Assembly: GCA_020637595.1 (NCBI GenBank)
Contig: JACKKE010000010.1
Coordinates: 1 to 64,000, forward strand
Length of the DNA stretch: 64,000 bases
DNA from: Rhodobacter sp.
Lineage (GTDB): Bacteria > Pseudomonadota > Alphaproteobacteria > Rhodobacterales > Rhodobacteraceae
Reading direction: 5' to 3'
Part shown: positions 1 through 10,065 of the stretch, piece after piece
Layout of the letters: every line of letters begins with the position of its first letter
How positions within the stretch are numbered: position 1 is the first letter of the stretch
Notes under the pieces: generated by a model
Databases searched by the model: none
The model's input: only the letters and a program-made list of their open reading frames with translations
What the model was told of the DNA's origin: nothing
Position numbers and translations under genes: made by a program

Positions 1-41
1 CTTCGGGCTTCGGGCTTCGGGCTTCGGGCTTCGGGCTTCGG
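1..41. repeat. 7-bp tandem repeat (CTTCGGG)n, cut by the window edge
   Basis: Five full copies of CTTCGGG followed by six bases of a sixth copy. The array begins at base 1, so it probably continues to the left of the window. No gene overlaps it. A second heptamer array with a different unit lies about 180 bp to the right. Confidence 0.9.
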
Positions 42-218
42 AAAGAAACGGCCTGTGCCTTTGGGGGCGGGTCAAGTCAGGGCGGCGACCAAAGCGAGCG
101 GGTCGCAGCGGCCACCCTGGCGTTGGGCCGGGCGGCGGTGCCGGCGGGTTCTTGCCTGTGCCGTGCATGCCCCGCGTCGCCGGGCGGACCAAACCGGGTC
201 CGGACGCCCGAGAGAACC

Positions 219-309
219 GGGAGCTGGGAGCTGGGAGCTGGGAGCTGGGAGCTGGGAGCTGGGAGCTGGGAGCTGGGAGCTGGGAGCTGGGAGCTGGGAG
301 CTGGGAGCT
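219..309. repeat. 7-bp tandem repeat (GGGAGCT) x13
   Basis: Thirteen perfect uninterrupted copies of GGGAGCT, 91 bp. Because seven is not a multiple of three, all three frames stay open and produce spurious Gly-Ser-Trp-Glu-Leu-rich translations, which I do not regard as genes. The array lies about 50 bp beyond the 3' end of the adaptor gene that ends at 358. The remaining sequence between 42 and 218 shows no gene, RNA or site that I can recognise. Perfect short-unit arrays are prone to copy-number change by slippage, so length may vary between isolates. Confidence 0.9.
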
Positions 310-357
310 GAAAAACCCGGCCAAACGCGCCCTGTAAACCCCTTGCCCGCTCGGCGC

Positions 358-1554
358 TCAGCCCCCGCGCGCGGCCACCGAGGCGCCATCGGTTAACGTC
401 GAGGCCGGGTAGAGGATCACCACCTCGCCCTCGGCCACCCCGCCGGTGACCTGCGCCTGCCCCTCGGCCTGCCGTCCGACGCTCACCGGCGTGCGCCGCG
501 CCGCGCCGTCGACCACCCGGAACACCGCCCAGCCGCCGCCGTCACGAAACAGCGCGCTTTGCGGCACCTGCAGGATGTCCTCGCCCTCCCAGGTGACGAT
601 GCGCACGAACACACGATAGCGGTCACCCAACCCTTCGCGGCCCTCGGGCGGGGTCACAAAATCGAGCTTCAGCCGCACACGCTGCTCCTCGATGCCCAGC
701 GCCGAAACCCGGGTGAAAGCCGCGGGCTCGATCCGGCGCACCCGGGCATCCAGCGTCGCCTCGCCCCCCCAACGGTCGATCAGCGCCCGCGCGCCGACCG
801 CAACCCGCACCGCATCCGAGGACAGCAGATCCACCTCGATCTCGAGATCGCGCAGATCCCCGATCGACACCAGCGGCCCGCCCGCCTGCACCAGCCGCGA
901 CGAGGCATCCGCAACCTCGAGCACGGTTCCGGTCCTCGGCGCGGTGATCGTGACCGCCCCGCCGCCGTTGCGCACATCCTCGGGACCCAACAGCTGCGCC
1001 TGCGCCCGTGCCAGCGTCGCCTGGTGCAACTCGCGCTCGGCCCGCGCCGCCGCCAGAGCCTGCGAGGCGTCGGTAAACGCCTGCTCGGCCAGTTCGAGCA
1101 TCCGCTGGGAAATGGTCCCCGCCGCCGCCAGCGCACGCGAACGGTCGAGTTCGGTCTGGGCATTGCTGAGGCCGGAAATCGCCCGGCGCAGATTGGTGTC
1201 GGCCAGTTCCAGCGCCGCGCGCGCCTCGGTCACCGCGGCCTCGGCCTGGGCCCGGGTGCGCGCATCCATCAGCGCCGGATCGGCGGGGCGAATGACCGCC
1301 AGCACGGTCTGGCCCTGCACCACCGGATCCCCGACCTGAACCGGCGAGCGGTCGGCGGTGCCGGTGATCGGCGCGGTGATCGCATAGGGTTCGCGCACGC
1401 GGGTGATCCCCTCGGCCGAGATGGTCTCCTGCAGCGGGCCGCGACTGACCGGCGCCATATCGACCGCCAGCGGTTGCGGCCAGAGCGCCCAGACCAACCC
1501 TCCGGCCAGAGCCGCCGCCGTCACCGTCATCGTCACCCGCCGTGCCCAGGACAT
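358..1554 (-). CDS. HlyD/MacA-type periplasmic adaptor of an ABC exporter
   Basis: 398 aa membrane-fusion protein. An N-terminal hydrophobic anchor (about residues 8-26) is followed by the first half of a lipoyl/barrel-sandwich domain (about 60-90), a long Ala/Glu-rich coiled coil (about 95-190), the second lipoyl half (about 200-235, with APRTGTV) and beta-barrel and membrane-proximal domains. Such adaptors link an inner-membrane exporter to an outer-membrane channel. It is the last gene of a three-gene operon, starting 10 bp after the permease stop, which points to ABC-type rather than RND-type export. No outer-membrane factor lies nearby, so a TolC-like partner elsewhere is inferred. The substrate is unknown. 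Confidence 0.85.
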   Translation of the reverse strand: MSWARRVTMTVTAAALAGGLVWALWPQPLAVDMAPVSRGPLQETISAEGITRVREPYAITAPITGTADRSPVQVGDPVVQGQTVLAVIRPADPALMDARTRAQAEAAVTEARAALELADTNLRRAISGLSNAQTELDRSRALAAAGTISQRMLELAEQAFTDASQALAAARAERELHQATLARAQAQLLGPEDVRNGGGAVTITAPRTGTVLEVADASSRLVQAGGPLVSIGDLRDLEIEVDLLSSDAVRVAVGARALIDRWGGEATLDARVRRIEPAAFTRVSALGIEEQRVRLKLDFVTPPEGREGLGDRYRVFVRIVTWEGEDILQVPQSALFRDGGGWAVFRVVDGAARRTPVSVGRQAEGQAQVTGGVAEGEVVILYPASTLTDGASVAARGG

Positions 1555-1564
1555 CCCCGTCTCC

Positions 1565-3925
1565 TCATTCCCTTGCCTTCAGCGCGGTGGCCAGATCGAC
1601 CCGATCCAGCCGCCGCCGCACCAACAGAACCGCCCCCAGCGAGGCCACGAACACCACCAGCCCGGCATAGGCATAGGTGCGCCGGGTGATGATGAAGGGC
1701 ACGCTGTAGAGGTCGGTGGCCATCTGGCTGACCAGCCCCGAAGCCATGCCATAGCCCAGAACCCAGCCCACCGGGATCGCCACCAGCGTGAGCAGCATCA
1801 TCTCGCCCACCAGCACAAAGCCGACCTCGCCACGGGTAAAGCCCAGCACCCGCAGGCTGGCCAGCTCGTGGCTGCGTTCCGACAGCTGGATCCGCGCCGC
1901 GTTATAGACCACGCCGATCGCGATCAGCACCCCGATCAGCGTATAGATCGACACCATCGTCAGCAGGTTCTCGCTGAGGGTCGCATCGAACTGGCCGCGC
2001 ACATCGGCCCAGTCGGCAAGGCCCGCCACCGCCGGCGTCGTCTTGATCGCCTGATTGAGTGCGGGCATCGCGTCGGCTTCGACCAGCAGGTGGATCTGGT
2101 TGACCTGCGGAGCGACCCGCATCGCACGGAACAGGGCCGCGGCGCCGATATGCACCTCCTGACCCATCGCCTGTTCGATAACCCGCGCCACCGGCAGGTC
2201 GAGCACCTCGCGCGGGGGGGCCAGCATTTCGATTCGCAGCATGTCCCCGATCCGCAGATCCAGCGACTCGGCCAGGATCTGCGGCACGACCACCCCGTCT
2301 GCGGGCAGTGCAACGGGGCCTTCGCGGTCATCGACCAGACGTGCCAGCTCGGCGCCCTCATAGTGCCCCATCAGCGCACTGAGCCGGGTGCGATGACCGT
2401 GCACCAACCGCGCGGGCATCGAAAACGCCCCCTCGGCCCGGCGCACGCCTGGCAAAGACAGTGCGTCGATCACCGCGCTCTCCGGGGCCGACTGCGACAG
2501 ACTGAGGGTCACCTGCTGCCGGTTCGACTCCTCGAACATGCTGGCAGCCATGATGTCGATCGAATCGAACATGAAATAGGACATCACCAGCACCCCGACC
2601 GAGGCCGAGACCCCGAACAGGGTGATCGCCGCCCGCCCCGGCCAGCGCAGGATCGACCGCAGGATCATCATCGTCGTCTGCCGCACCCTGAGCCAGGCAA
2701 TGGCCCGGTCGACATAGCCACGGCTGAAACTGGGCGGCGCGGGGGGCGACATCGCCACCGCGGGCGGCAGCTGCGACGAGGCCCAGACCGCCCGCAGCCC
2801 GCCCAGAACCACCGTCGCCAGCCCCAGCGCAGCCGAGATCGCCAGCGCCGCGGGCGCCGCGCTGCGCAGGATGAAGGGAAAGCCGAAATAGGTCTGGTAA
2901 AGCGCGATCATCGCCGAGCCGATCCACCAGCCGACCAGCCAGCCCAGCACGATCCCGATCACCCCGATCAGGATCGCCAGCTTCAGGTAATGCCAGACGA
3001 TGTCGAGGGTGCCATAGCCCACCGCCTTGAGCAGGCCGATCTGCGGGCGCTCCATCTTGATCAGCCGGCCCAGCACCATGTTCACCAGAAACGCCGACAC
3101 CACCAGGAACACCGGCGGCATATAGGTCGACATCACCCCCAACTGCTGCAACTCGCCAGCCAGGAACGCATGCGACAGCTGCCGGTCGCGACCATAGGCG
3201 CCGGTGCCGCCATAGGGATCCAGCAGCGCATCCAGCGCCGCGATCACCGCGCGTTCGTCCGCGCCGCGCGCCAGCCTGAGGGCAACCTCGTTCACCGCGC
3301 CGGCCATGTCCATTGCCGCCGCCGCGGCGCTCTCGTTCAGCCAGATCACGCCAAAGCGACGGTTGTCTGGCATCATCGCACCGGGGGCGATGGTATAGAC
3401 GAATTCGGGCGAGAGAACCCAGCCGGTCACGGTCAACTGCGTCAGCCGCCCGTTCAGGATCGCGCCGAAATGGCTGCCCGGCACCAGCTGATTGGCCTCG
3501 CCGAAAAAGCTGTTGATCGCCACCTCGCCCGCGTGTTCCGGGTCCGGCAACCGGCCGCGGACCAGAACCGGCACGTTCATCGCCGCACCCTCGGGTGGCA
3601 GCGAGACGATCCGCCCGGTCGCCGGCTCCTCCATCCCCGAAATATCCAGAACCGCACCGAAGCCGATCCGCCCCTCGGCCTGGGCGACGCCGTCGATTTC
3701 CGCCGCGGCCCGCACCACCGAGGCCGGCGCCCGCGTCATCGAGGCAAAGACATCGCCAAACCGCTGCCGCTCGTAATAGGCCGCCTGGGTGCCCGAGAGC
3801 GTCAGCTGGGTCGAATGCGCGCCGACCAAAACCATGATCCCGCAGCCCAGCACCAGCGCGATGGCCAGCGTCTGCGCCCAGATCCGGCGCAGGTCGCGCA
3901 GCATCTTGCGGTCGAGCGCCCTCAC
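1565..3925 (-). CDS. ABC transporter permease with two FtsX domains
   Basis: About 786 aa. A single N-terminal membrane segment ([13 protein letters not shown]) is followed by a large periplasmic domain, a block of three membrane helices, a second periplasmic domain and a second C-terminal helix block: the duplicated MacB/FtsX permease plan. I chose the GTG at 3925 because it overlaps the ATPase stop as GTGA; an ATG seven codons later (3904) is the alternative. A much longer open frame reaching 4141 lies inside the ATPase gene and is not needed. It should work with the ATPase upstream and the adaptor downstream as an exporter or outer-membrane lipid or lipoprotein mover. The substrate cannot be read from the sequence. 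Confidence 0.85.
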   Translation of the reverse strand: MRALDRKMLRDLRRIWAQTLAIALVLGCGIMVLVGAHSTQLTLSGTQAAYYERQRFGDVFASMTRAPASVVRAAAEIDGVAQAEGRIGFGAVLDISGMEEPATGRIVSLPPEGAAMNVPVLVRGRLPDPEHAGEVAINSFFGEANQLVPGSHFGAILNGRLTQLTVTGWVLSPEFVYTIAPGAMMPDNRRFGVIWLNESAAAAAMDMAGAVNEVALRLARGADERAVIAALDALLDPYGGTGAYGRDRQLSHAFLAGELQQLGVMSTYMPPVFLVVSAFLVNMVLGRLIKMERPQIGLLKAVGYGTLDIVWHYLKLAILIGVIGIVLGWLVGWWIGSAMIALYQTYFGFPFILRSAAPAALAISAALGLATVVLGGLRAVWASSQLPPAVAMSPPAPPSFSRGYVDRAIAWLRVRQTTMMILRSILRWPGRAAITLFGVSASVGVLVMSYFMFDSIDIMAASMFEESNRQQVTLSLSQSAPESAVIDALSLPGVRRAEGAFSMPARLVHGHRTRLSALMGHYEGAELARLVDDREGPVALPADGVVVPQILAESLDLRIGDMLRIEMLAPPREVLDLPVARVIEQAMGQEVHIGAAALFRAMRVAPQVNQIHLLVEADAMPALNQAIKTTPAVAGLADWADVRGQFDATLSENLLTMVSIYTLIGVLIAIGVVYNAARIQLSERSHELASLRVLGFTRGEVGFVLVGEMMLLTLVAIPVGWVLGYGMASGLVSQMATDLYSVPFIITRRTYAYAGLVVFVASLGAVLLVRRRLDRVDLATALKARE

Positions 3926-4647
3926 CACGACACCTCGTGCGGGGCGACGCGGGTCGTGTTGCGTTCGTCCGATTTGACCTGCCCGTCGGCCAGCACCACC
4001 ACCCGGTGGGCGATCCTGCGGATCGAGGCGTTGTGCGTGATCAGCACCGTCGCCGTGCCCAGCTCGTTGTTGACCTGCGTCAGCGCCTCGAGCACCTGCA
4101 CCCCCGTCGCACTGTCCAGGGCGCCCGTGGGTTCGTCGCACAGCAGCACATCCGGCCGCTTGGCGATCGCCCGCGCAATCGCCACCCGCTGCTGTTCACC
4201 GCCCGAAAGTTCAGCCGGAAAGTGGTCCAGCCGGTGCCCCAGCCCGACGCGCTCCAGCGCCTCTTCGGGGCGCATCGGATGGCGCGCGATCTCGGTCACC
4301 AGGGCGACATTCTCGCGCGCGTTCAGGCTGGGCACGAGGTTGTAGAACTGAAAGACAAAGCCCACATGATCGCGCCGGAATGTCGTCAGCGCCCGGTCCG
4401 ACACCCGCGTCAGCTCCTGCTCGCGGAAGAACACGCGCCCTTCGGTCGGCTGATCCAGCCCACCGAGAATGTTCAACAGCGTCGACTTGCCCGACCCCGA
4501 CGCCCCCAGCAGAACGACCATCTCGCCTTCGACCAGCGACAGGTCGACGCCGCGCAGCGCATGCACCGCGACCTCGCCGGTCTTGTAGACCCGCGTCACG
4601 CCTTCGGTTCGAAAAACCGGCACTGTTCTGTCGCGCGTGTCCGTCAT
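3922..4647 (-). CDS. ABC transporter ATP-binding protein (MacB/LolD type)
   Basis: 241 aa nucleotide-binding subunit. It has Walker [10 protein letters not shown] (residues 48-56), a Q-loop in [13 protein letters not shown], the ABC signature LSGGEQQRV, Walker [13 protein letters not shown] and the switch histidine in LITHNA, all intact. The DEPTGALD form and the QFYNLVP stretch are typical of the MacB/LolD/FtsE subfamily. The start chosen is the ATG at 4647 (MTDTRD); a far longer open frame upstream runs antisense through ftsH and is a high-GC artefact. It is the first gene of the exporter operon and is divergent from ftsH across 120 bp that must hold both promoters. Confidence 0.92.
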   Translation of the reverse strand: MTDTRDRTVPVFRTEGVTRVYKTGEVAVHALRGVDLSLVEGEMVVLLGASGSGKSTLLNILGGLDQPTEGRVFFREQELTRVSDRALTTFRRDHVGFVFQFYNLVPSLNARENVALVTEIARHPMRPEEALERVGLGHRLDHFPAELSGGEQQRVAIARAIAKRPDVLLCDEPTGALDSATGVQVLEALTQVNNELGTATVLITHNASIRRIAHRVVVLADGQVKSDERNTTRVAPHEVSW

Positions 4648-4767
4648 GCCCCTGCCTAGCCCCTGGGGCCGCACAAAGCCTTGATTCAACGCAAGGCACC
4701 GCCCGGCCACAGTTGACACCGTGTCCGCCAGCCGCGAGCTTGGCAAGGGCGAACAGGGACCGAACAC

Positions 4768-6573
4768 ATGGACAAGCGCCTTCAATTCAACGTCTGGTAT
4801 TTCGTTGCGGCGTTCATCGCGCTGACCGCCTTCCAATACTGGATGGCCAGTTCCAGCGTGACCGAGCGCATCGCCTATTCGACCTTCCTGCAGCACCTCG
4901 AGGCCGGCGAGGTGGCGACCGTTACCGTCGAACCCGAGCAGATCCGCGGCAGCTATCGCACACCGCAAAACGGCAATTCCTATTTCGTCACCAACATCGT
5001 CCCCGAGGATCTGACCGACCGGCTGGCGGCGGCGAATGTCGAATTCGACGGCACTGTGCAGAACACCTTTCTGTCGACGGTCCTGTCCTGGGTGATGCCG
5101 CTGGCGCTCATCTTCATCTTCTGGATGTTCCTGTTCCGGCGCATCGCCGAGAAACAGGGCATGGGCGGGCTGATGGCGGTCGGCAAATCCAAGGCCAAGG
5201 TCTGGGTCGAGCGCGACACCGGCGTGACCTTTGCCGATGTCGCCGGCGCCGATGAGGCCAAGGCCGAGCTGCAGGAAATCGTCGCCTTTCTGAAACAGCC
5301 CGAGACCTTTGGCCGGCTGGGCGCGCGTATCCCCAAGGGGATCCTGCTGTCGGGGCCGCCGGGCACCGGCAAGACCCTGCTGGCGCGCGCGGTGGCGGGC
5401 GAGGCGGGCGTCGCGTTCTTCTCGATTTCGGGCTCCGAATTCGTCGAGATGTTCGTGGGCGTCGGCGCAGCGCGGGTGCGCGACCTCTTCGAACAGGCGC
5501 GCAAGGCCGCGCCCTGCATCATCTTTATCGACGAGCTGGACGCACTGGGCAAACGCCGCGGCATCGGCGGCTTTGGCGGGGTCGATGAGAAAGAGCAGAC
5601 GCTGAACCAGCTGCTGGCGGAACTCGACGGGTTCGATCCGCGCGACGGCATCGTGTTGCTGGCGGCAACCAACCGCCCCGAGATCCTGGATCCGGCGCTG
5701 ATGCGGGCTGGCCGGTTCGACCGGCAGATCGTCGTTGACCGCCCCGACAAGACCGGCCGTGCGGCGATCCTGCGCGTGCATCTGAAAAAGGTGCAGGTGG
5801 ATCCCGCGCTCGATATCGACGCGGTCGCCGGCCTGACCCCGGGCTTTACCGGCGCCGAACTCGCCAATCTGGTGAACGAGGCGGCGATCCGCGCGACCCG
5901 GCGCAAAGGCGAGCAGATCACGATGGACGACGTCACCGAGGCGCTGGAAAGGGTGGTCGCGGGGATGGAGCGCAAGGGCCGGCTGCTGAACCCGCATGAG
6001 CGCGAAACCGTCGCCTGGCACGAGATGGGCCACGCGCTGGCCGCCGCCAACCTGCCCGGCGCGGATCCGGTGCACAAGGTGTCGATCATCCCGCGCACCA
6101 TCGGCGCGCTGGGTTACACCCTGACCCGTCCGACCGAAGACCGGTTTCTGATCACCCGCTCCGAGTTGGAGAACCGCATGGTGATGCTGCTGGCCGGCCG
6201 CGCCGCCGAGGATGTGCATTTCGGCGAGGTCTCGACCGGGGCCGCGGATGATCTGGTGCGCGCCACCGACATCGCCCGGCAGATCGTCATGCGCTTTGGC
6301 ATGCACCCGGTGCTGGGCCAGGCGGTTCTGGACCGCGAGCGCGGCGGGCATCTGGGCGATGACGTCTTTACCATGCCGCAGCGCGATTTCTCGGAAGCCA
6401 CCGCGCGCGAGGTTGACCTGGCCGTGCGCGAGGCGCTGGATACGGCCTATCACCGCGCCAAGGCGCTGCTGGTCGACCACCACGACGATCTGGCCGCCGG
6501 GGCCGCGATGCTGCTGGAACACGAGACGATCACGCCCGACGACTTCCCGCCGCTGCGCAAACGCGACGGCTGA
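4768..6573 (+). CDS. ftsH: ATP-dependent zinc metalloprotease FtsH
   Basis: 601 aa membrane-bound AAA+ protease that degrades misfolded membrane proteins and short-lived regulators. There are two N-terminal membrane segments (about 10-28 and 106-127) flanking a periplasmic loop. The AAA domain has Walker A GPPGTGKT (about 196-203), the pore loop FVEMFVGVG, Walker [10 protein letters not shown] and the arginine-finger region MRAGRFDRQ. The zinc site is HEMGH (418-422) with the third acidic ligand in STGAADDL. It is somewhat shorter than the usual 630-650 aa FtsH, with a short C-terminal tail. It stands alone, so it may be a second FtsH paralogue beside a housekeeping copy elsewhere; this cannot be tested here. 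Confidence 0.93.
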   Translation: MDKRLQFNVWYFVAAFIALTAFQYWMASSSVTERIAYSTFLQHLEAGEVATVTVEPEQIRGSYRTPQNGNSYFVTNIVPEDLTDRLAAANVEFDGTVQNTFLSTVLSWVMPLALIFIFWMFLFRRIAEKQGMGGLMAVGKSKAKVWVERDTGVTFADVAGADEAKAELQEIVAFLKQPETFGRLGARIPKGILLSGPPGTGKTLLARAVAGEAGVAFFSISGSEFVEMFVGVGAARVRDLFEQARKAAPCIIFIDELDALGKRRGIGGFGGVDEKEQTLNQLLAELDGFDPRDGIVLLAATNRPEILDPALMRAGRFDRQIVVDRPDKTGRAAILRVHLKKVQVDPALDIDAVAGLTPGFTGAELANLVNEAAIRATRRKGEQITMDDVTEALERVVAGMERKGRLLNPHERETVAWHEMGHALAAANLPGADPVHKVSIIPRTIGALGYTLTRPTEDRFLITRSELENRMVMLLAGRAAEDVHFGEVSTGAADDLVRATDIARQIVMRFGMHPVLGQAVLDRERGGHLGDDVFTMPQRDFSEATAREVDLAVREALDTAYHRAKALLVDHHDDLAAGAAMLLEHETITPDDFPPLRKRDG

Positions 6574-6582
6574 AGGGCGCGT

Positions 6583-8097
6583 TCAGCCGCGCAGCCGCCC
6601 CCAAAGGGTGCGCGCCGCGGTGCCGATGCCGCGCCCGGCGCGTTTCAGGTTCCCGCCCAGCCCGGCGTCCTTGCCAGCCTCGGCGCGCAGATGCGCCCGG
6701 CGCACCAGCCGGCCCTCGGGCAGTGCGGCACGGATCGCCGCGCTGACTGCCGCGATATTCCAGGCCGGGGCCTCGGCGCGCACCGGAATCGCCGCGGTGC
6801 CGGGCAGAGCCTCGGCAATCGCCCGCATCGCCGCGTCCAGACGATCGCGGTCGGCCTTGGTCAGCGCGTTTTCCGGGCGCGGCCACCCCGGGATCAGCAG
6901 GTCGGCCCCGGTGGCGACGTGGATCACCGGCGGCGCGCGGTGCGTCGGATCCAGCGCGGCACGAAACGCCTCGGCCAGGGCCAGGTCGGGCGCGCGGCCC
7001 GGACGGTTCGCCCGGTGGACCCAGATCACGACATCCGCCCCTGCCATCCGTTCTGCCAGGGCACGGGTCGCCCTGGCGCCGCCGTCGCTGCCTGGCATGT
7101 CGATCAGCCGGATCTCGGCCCCGTCGATTTCCCAGGCATGGCTCTGCGCGCTTTCGGTCGGATCGCCGGCCGCGGCCTCGGCCCCGGTCAGCGCATCGAC
7201 CAGCACCGATTTGCCGACCCCTTTTTGCCCGACGACCACGATCCGCACCGCCCCTTCGGCGGGCGGGGCCAGCGACAGGTCGCGGGCCTCGGTGCGTGCC
7301 GCGACGCGCGCAAGTTCCGCGTCCGAGGTTTTCAGCCGACCGGAATAGAGATCGACCGCGGCCTGCGCCGCCTCCTCCAGCAAGATCGCCTGCGCATCGC
7401 GCCGGAACCGCTCGGTCAGCCGGTCCTGCAGGCCCAGTGCCAGCACCCGCTCGGCCTCGCGCAGCAGGCCCACCGCCGGATTCATCACCAGCCGCACCCC
7501 GCGCCAGGCCAAAAAGCCGGTCTCCCACGCCGTCAGCGCCGCATCCTGCTTGCGCCAGAGCCAGTGCATGGTGCGCACCGACAACCGGTCGGACCACGGC
7601 ACATTGGCCAAGAGGAAGGCGCGGTATTGCAGCGCCACCCGGTCGATCAGCAGCAAGGCCTCGGGCAGCGTGAAGTCGAGCGCGCTGCGCTGGCCGTTCG
7701 ACATGTCGGCAGCGACCGCTTCGACCACCGCCAGCGCCTCGGCCGGCAGATCGGCCCAGGGGATCGGCTGTTGCAACCGGACGGCAATCCGCCCCTGCGC
7801 GCGTTCAAAAGCTGCGACTTCGGCGGCGCTCCATTCCGGTTCCGGCGACGGCCCCGGCAGCGAACGGGGCTCGACCCCGCCCTGGCCGGCAGCGCGCCAG
7901 CGAGCAACCGCCAGGCCTCCGCGCACCGCCGCATAAAGCGCGGCCGAGGCCAGCGCGAACCACAAGAGCCAACCGCGTTCATAGAGCCAGACGAAACCCA
8001 GCACCGAACTGGCGGCCAGCGGCAGCGCCAGGACCAGCGCCAGCCCCAGCCGGTTCCAGCGCAAGAGCGCCCCGCGGAGCCGGTCAGCCAGGCCCAT
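6583..8097 (-). CDS. membrane-anchored Era/dynamin-like GTPase
   Basis: 504 aa. Two hydrophobic helices near the N-terminus (about 18-36 and 45-62) are followed by a soluble helical region and a C-terminal GTPase domain with P-loop GQKGVGKS, switch II DMPGSDGG and a G4-like TGAD motif. The G4 motif is TGAD rather than NKxD, so guanine specificity is less certain. It overlaps the upstream GTPase gene by 14 bp, suggesting translational coupling and a joint function. It resembles the loosely defined YcjX/YcjF-type stress GTPase systems only in general plan, and its cellular role is unknown. It is convergent with ftsH, with 9 bp between them. Confidence 0.75.
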   Translation of the reverse strand: MGLADRLRGALLRWNRLGLALVLALPLAASSVLGFVWLYERGWLLWFALASAALYAAVRGGLAVARWRAAGQGGVEPRSLPGPSPEPEWSAAEVAAFERAQGRIAVRLQQPIPWADLPAEALAVVEAVAADMSNGQRSALDFTLPEALLLIDRVALQYRAFLLANVPWSDRLSVRTMHWLWRKQDAALTAWETGFLAWRGVRLVMNPAVGLLREAERVLALGLQDRLTERFRRDAQAILLEEAAQAAVDLYSGRLKTSDAELARVAARTEARDLSLAPPAEGAVRIVVVGQKGVGKSVLVDALTGAEAAAGDPTESAQSHAWEIDGAEIRLIDMPGSDGGARATRALAERMAGADVVIWVHRANRPGRAPDLALAEAFRAALDPTHRAPPVIHVATGADLLIPGWPRPENALTKADRDRLDAAMRAIAEALPGTAAIPVRAEAPAWNIAAVSAAIRAALPEGRLVRRAHLRAEAGKDAGLGGNLKRAGRGIGTAARTLWGRLRG

Positions 8098-9076
8098 TGC
8101 GCGCCCCCCTCAGCGCCTGATCGTAGAGCGCGCGCAGCGCCACCGGATCAGGCGGCGCGCCCCGCGCAACGCCATAAAGCCAGGCCGAGGCGGCGCGCCC
8201 CAAGGCCCAGGTGGTGGCGAAACTGGTGCCCGCCGCAGCCGCGGCCCCCAGGGTCTGCCCGGCAAAAGGCACCAGCTTGGCGCCCTGGCGCAGCACATGG
8301 CCGATCCCCATCCGCACCAGCGCACCGGTTCCCAGCGCCGAGGCCAGCAGGCCCAGCCGCGCCGGCGTCAGCGCAACCCCGTGATGTTTTGCCAGCGCCT
8401 GCAGCATTGCCCCCTGCGCCGCCGGCACTGTCGCCACACCGGCCAGCGGGACGATATCGCTCGCCCCGGCGGCAGCGGCATAGCGCAGCACCGTCTTGCG
8501 CACGGCGGCAAAGGCGCGGGCCTCGTCGGCGCGGCGCAGGCTTGCGGCGGCGCGCGGCATGAAACTGTCGAGCGCATCCAGCAGCGCCTCGATCCCGGTG
8601 ACCAACCCGTCGGCCGGCATCGCCAGCGTCACAAAGGGCAGATCCCGGCCCACCAAGGCGCGAAACCGGGCGCGGGCGCGCTCCTGTTCGGCCTCGCTGG
8701 CCATCAGGTCCGCGCCGGTAAACACCAGCAGAACCGGCAACTTCACCTGACGGATCGCAGCCGCGACGGGTTCCTGCACCGGATCGTCGAGGCGCACCAC
8801 CGCCAGCACCGCCTGCGTGCCCGCCTGCGCCGCGGCCATGTCTGTGGCCGGGTCATAGCCTGCTTCGCCTAAGCCCCGGGTGTCCAGAAAGCGCACAGCG
8901 GGGGCGTCGGCCGGGAAATCGACCCGCTGCGCCTGACGGGTGCCGGGGGCAAAACCGCTGCCGACAACCCCTTCGCCGGTCAAGGCCCTGACCAGCGAGG
9001 TCTTGCCCGCACCGGTCTTGCCCAGAAGCCAGAGAACCGGAACCGCCGGTTCGATGTCGCGTGCCGTGTCAGCCAC
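8084..9076 (-). CDS. GTPase fused to a DUF697-like hydrophobic domain
   Basis: 330 aa. The N-terminal GTPase domain has P-loop GKTGAGKTS (about 19-27), switch II DTRGLGE and a G4-like FTGAD. The C-terminal half (about 190-330) is alanine-rich and hydrophobic, resembling the DUF697 family found with YcjF-like GTPases, and probably associates with the membrane. It is the first gene of a pair with the 504 aa GTPase, which starts within its last codons. Both share the unusual TGAD in place of NKxD, arguing that they evolved together and may form a heterodimer. The function is not established. Confidence 0.75.
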   Translation of the reverse strand: MADTARDIEPAVPVLWLLGKTGAGKTSLVRALTGEGVVGSGFAPGTRQAQRVDFPADAPAVRFLDTRGLGEAGYDPATDMAAAQAGTQAVLAVVRLDDPVQEPVAAAIRQVKLPVLLVFTGADLMASEAEQERARARFRALVGRDLPFVTLAMPADGLVTGIEALLDALDSFMPRAAASLRRADEARAFAAVRKTVLRYAAAAGASDIVPLAGVATVPAAQGAMLQALAKHHGVALTPARLGLLASALGTGALVRMGIGHVLRQGAKLVPFAGQTLGAAAAAGTSFATTWALGRAASAWLYGVARGAPPDPVALRALYDQALRGARNGPG

Positions 9077-9138
9077 TCATGCCGCCTCCGTCCGTTTCCC
9101 CCTTCAGGTAGGAACGCCGCGGGCTGCCTGCAATCCGC

Positions 9139-10065
9139 TCAGCGGTTCAACACCACGTCGACCAGTTCGCTGGTGCCACGCCCCAGATCGTCGTCCTCGA
9201 CCATCAGCAGGCGGATCCGGCCCGACCAGTCGCGGAACACGCTCAGCCCCTCCAGATTGCCGAACTGGCCGAAATCCGAGCGCATCACCACCTGCGGCTC
9301 GCTGATCGCCCGGCCGTTGATACCGAACCGGCGGACCTGGCTGCGGTGCCCGCCCACGCCAACCTCGCGTTCCAGGACATAGAGCAACCCGTCCGGGCCG
9401 AAATCGGCGCCGACCGGCAGGAAATTCCCGTCCTCGGGCAGGCGGAACGAGCCGGTCCATTCGCCGTTCTGCAGGCGATAGGACGGAAAGCCATAGGTCG
9501 CGCGCGCCGGCCGTTCGGGGATTGCATAGATCGTGCCATTGCGATCGACGGCCAGCGCCTCGATCCCGCGGCCCGCCCGCAGGCGTTCGAAATCAATGTG
9601 TTCGCCCAGATCCTGCGCCGACGCCCCCAGGCTGGGATAGCGGACCACCCGGTTGTGCTGCTCGAACGAGACATAGATGCTGCCGTCGCGCGCCACCGCG
9701 ATCCCTTCGGAATCGTGCAGCGATCCGGTCAGCGGGTGCCCGTGTTCGTCATTCAACAGCACCACCCGGCGCAGCTGCATACCCGTGATCTGCTGGCCAT
9801 AGCCACGCTGCAGCCGCGCCTCGGCGACAAAGCCGTGATCCGACAACAGCAGCAGGTTCACCCCGTCGGTGGTGGCAATCCCGGAGAAATCGTTCACACC
9901 GCCGGACATCTGCGGGATCTGGAACCGCGAGACGACCTGCACCGGCGGGATATTGGTCGCGGGATGCTGGACTACTCCGGCATAGTAGGTGTCGGGTTCG
10001 GCCAACGCGGCGCAGGGCAGCAGCGTGGCGGTCAGGGCGATGAGCAGGCGGCGAAATAGGGTCAT
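9139..10065 (-). CDS. secreted esterase-like protein of the phytase family
   Basis: 308 aa with a clear signal peptide (MTLFRRLLIALTATLLPCAA followed by LAEP). The mature part carries repeated blades typical of the esterase-like-activity-of-phytase beta-propeller family: a DFSGIATTDG motif near the start, LLLLSDHG, and DSEGIAVARDGSIYVSFE in the middle. Proteins of this family are periplasmic or exported and mostly uncharacterised. The start was chosen because its ATG forms an ATGA overlap with the mepA stop and opens directly into the signal peptide; a longer frame upstream lies inside mepA. It is the last gene of a three-gene unit with the UMF1 carrier and mepA. Confidence 0.75.
   Translation of the reverse strand: MTLFRRLLIALTATLLPCAALAEPDTYYAGVVQHPATNIPPVQVVSRFQIPQMSGGVNDFSGIATTDGVNLLLLSDHGFVAEARLQRGYGQQITGMQLRRVVLLNDEHGHPLTGSLHDSEGIAVARDGSIYVSFEQHNRVVRYPSLGASAQDLGEHIDFERLRAGRGIEALAVDRNGTIYAIPERPARATYGFPSYRLQNGEWTGSFRLPEDGNFLPVGADFGPDGLLYVLEREVGVGGHRSQVRRFGINGRAISEPQVVMRSDFGQFGNLEGLSVFRDWSGRIRLLMVEDDDLGRGTSELVDVVLNR

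Noticed and set aside
219..309. CRISPR array
   Set aside because: The unit is 7 bp with no spacers, and no cas gene is present.
55..396. Open frames across the heptamer array encoding GSWELGA repeats
   Set aside because: A 7-bp repeat without stop codons is open in all frames. There is no ribosome binding site, and the reading continues antisense into the adaptor gene.
1403..4345. 980-codon open frame on the plus strand opposite the ABC permease
   Set aside because: It is antisense to a permease with clear membrane and FtsX features. Its translation is rich in Arg, His, Gln and Pro, the usual look of high-GC antisense frames.
3922..6522. 866-codon minus-strand frame that includes the ABC ATPase
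   Set aside because: Only the last 241 codons are a real protein; the rest is antisense to ftsH. The start was trimmed to 4647.
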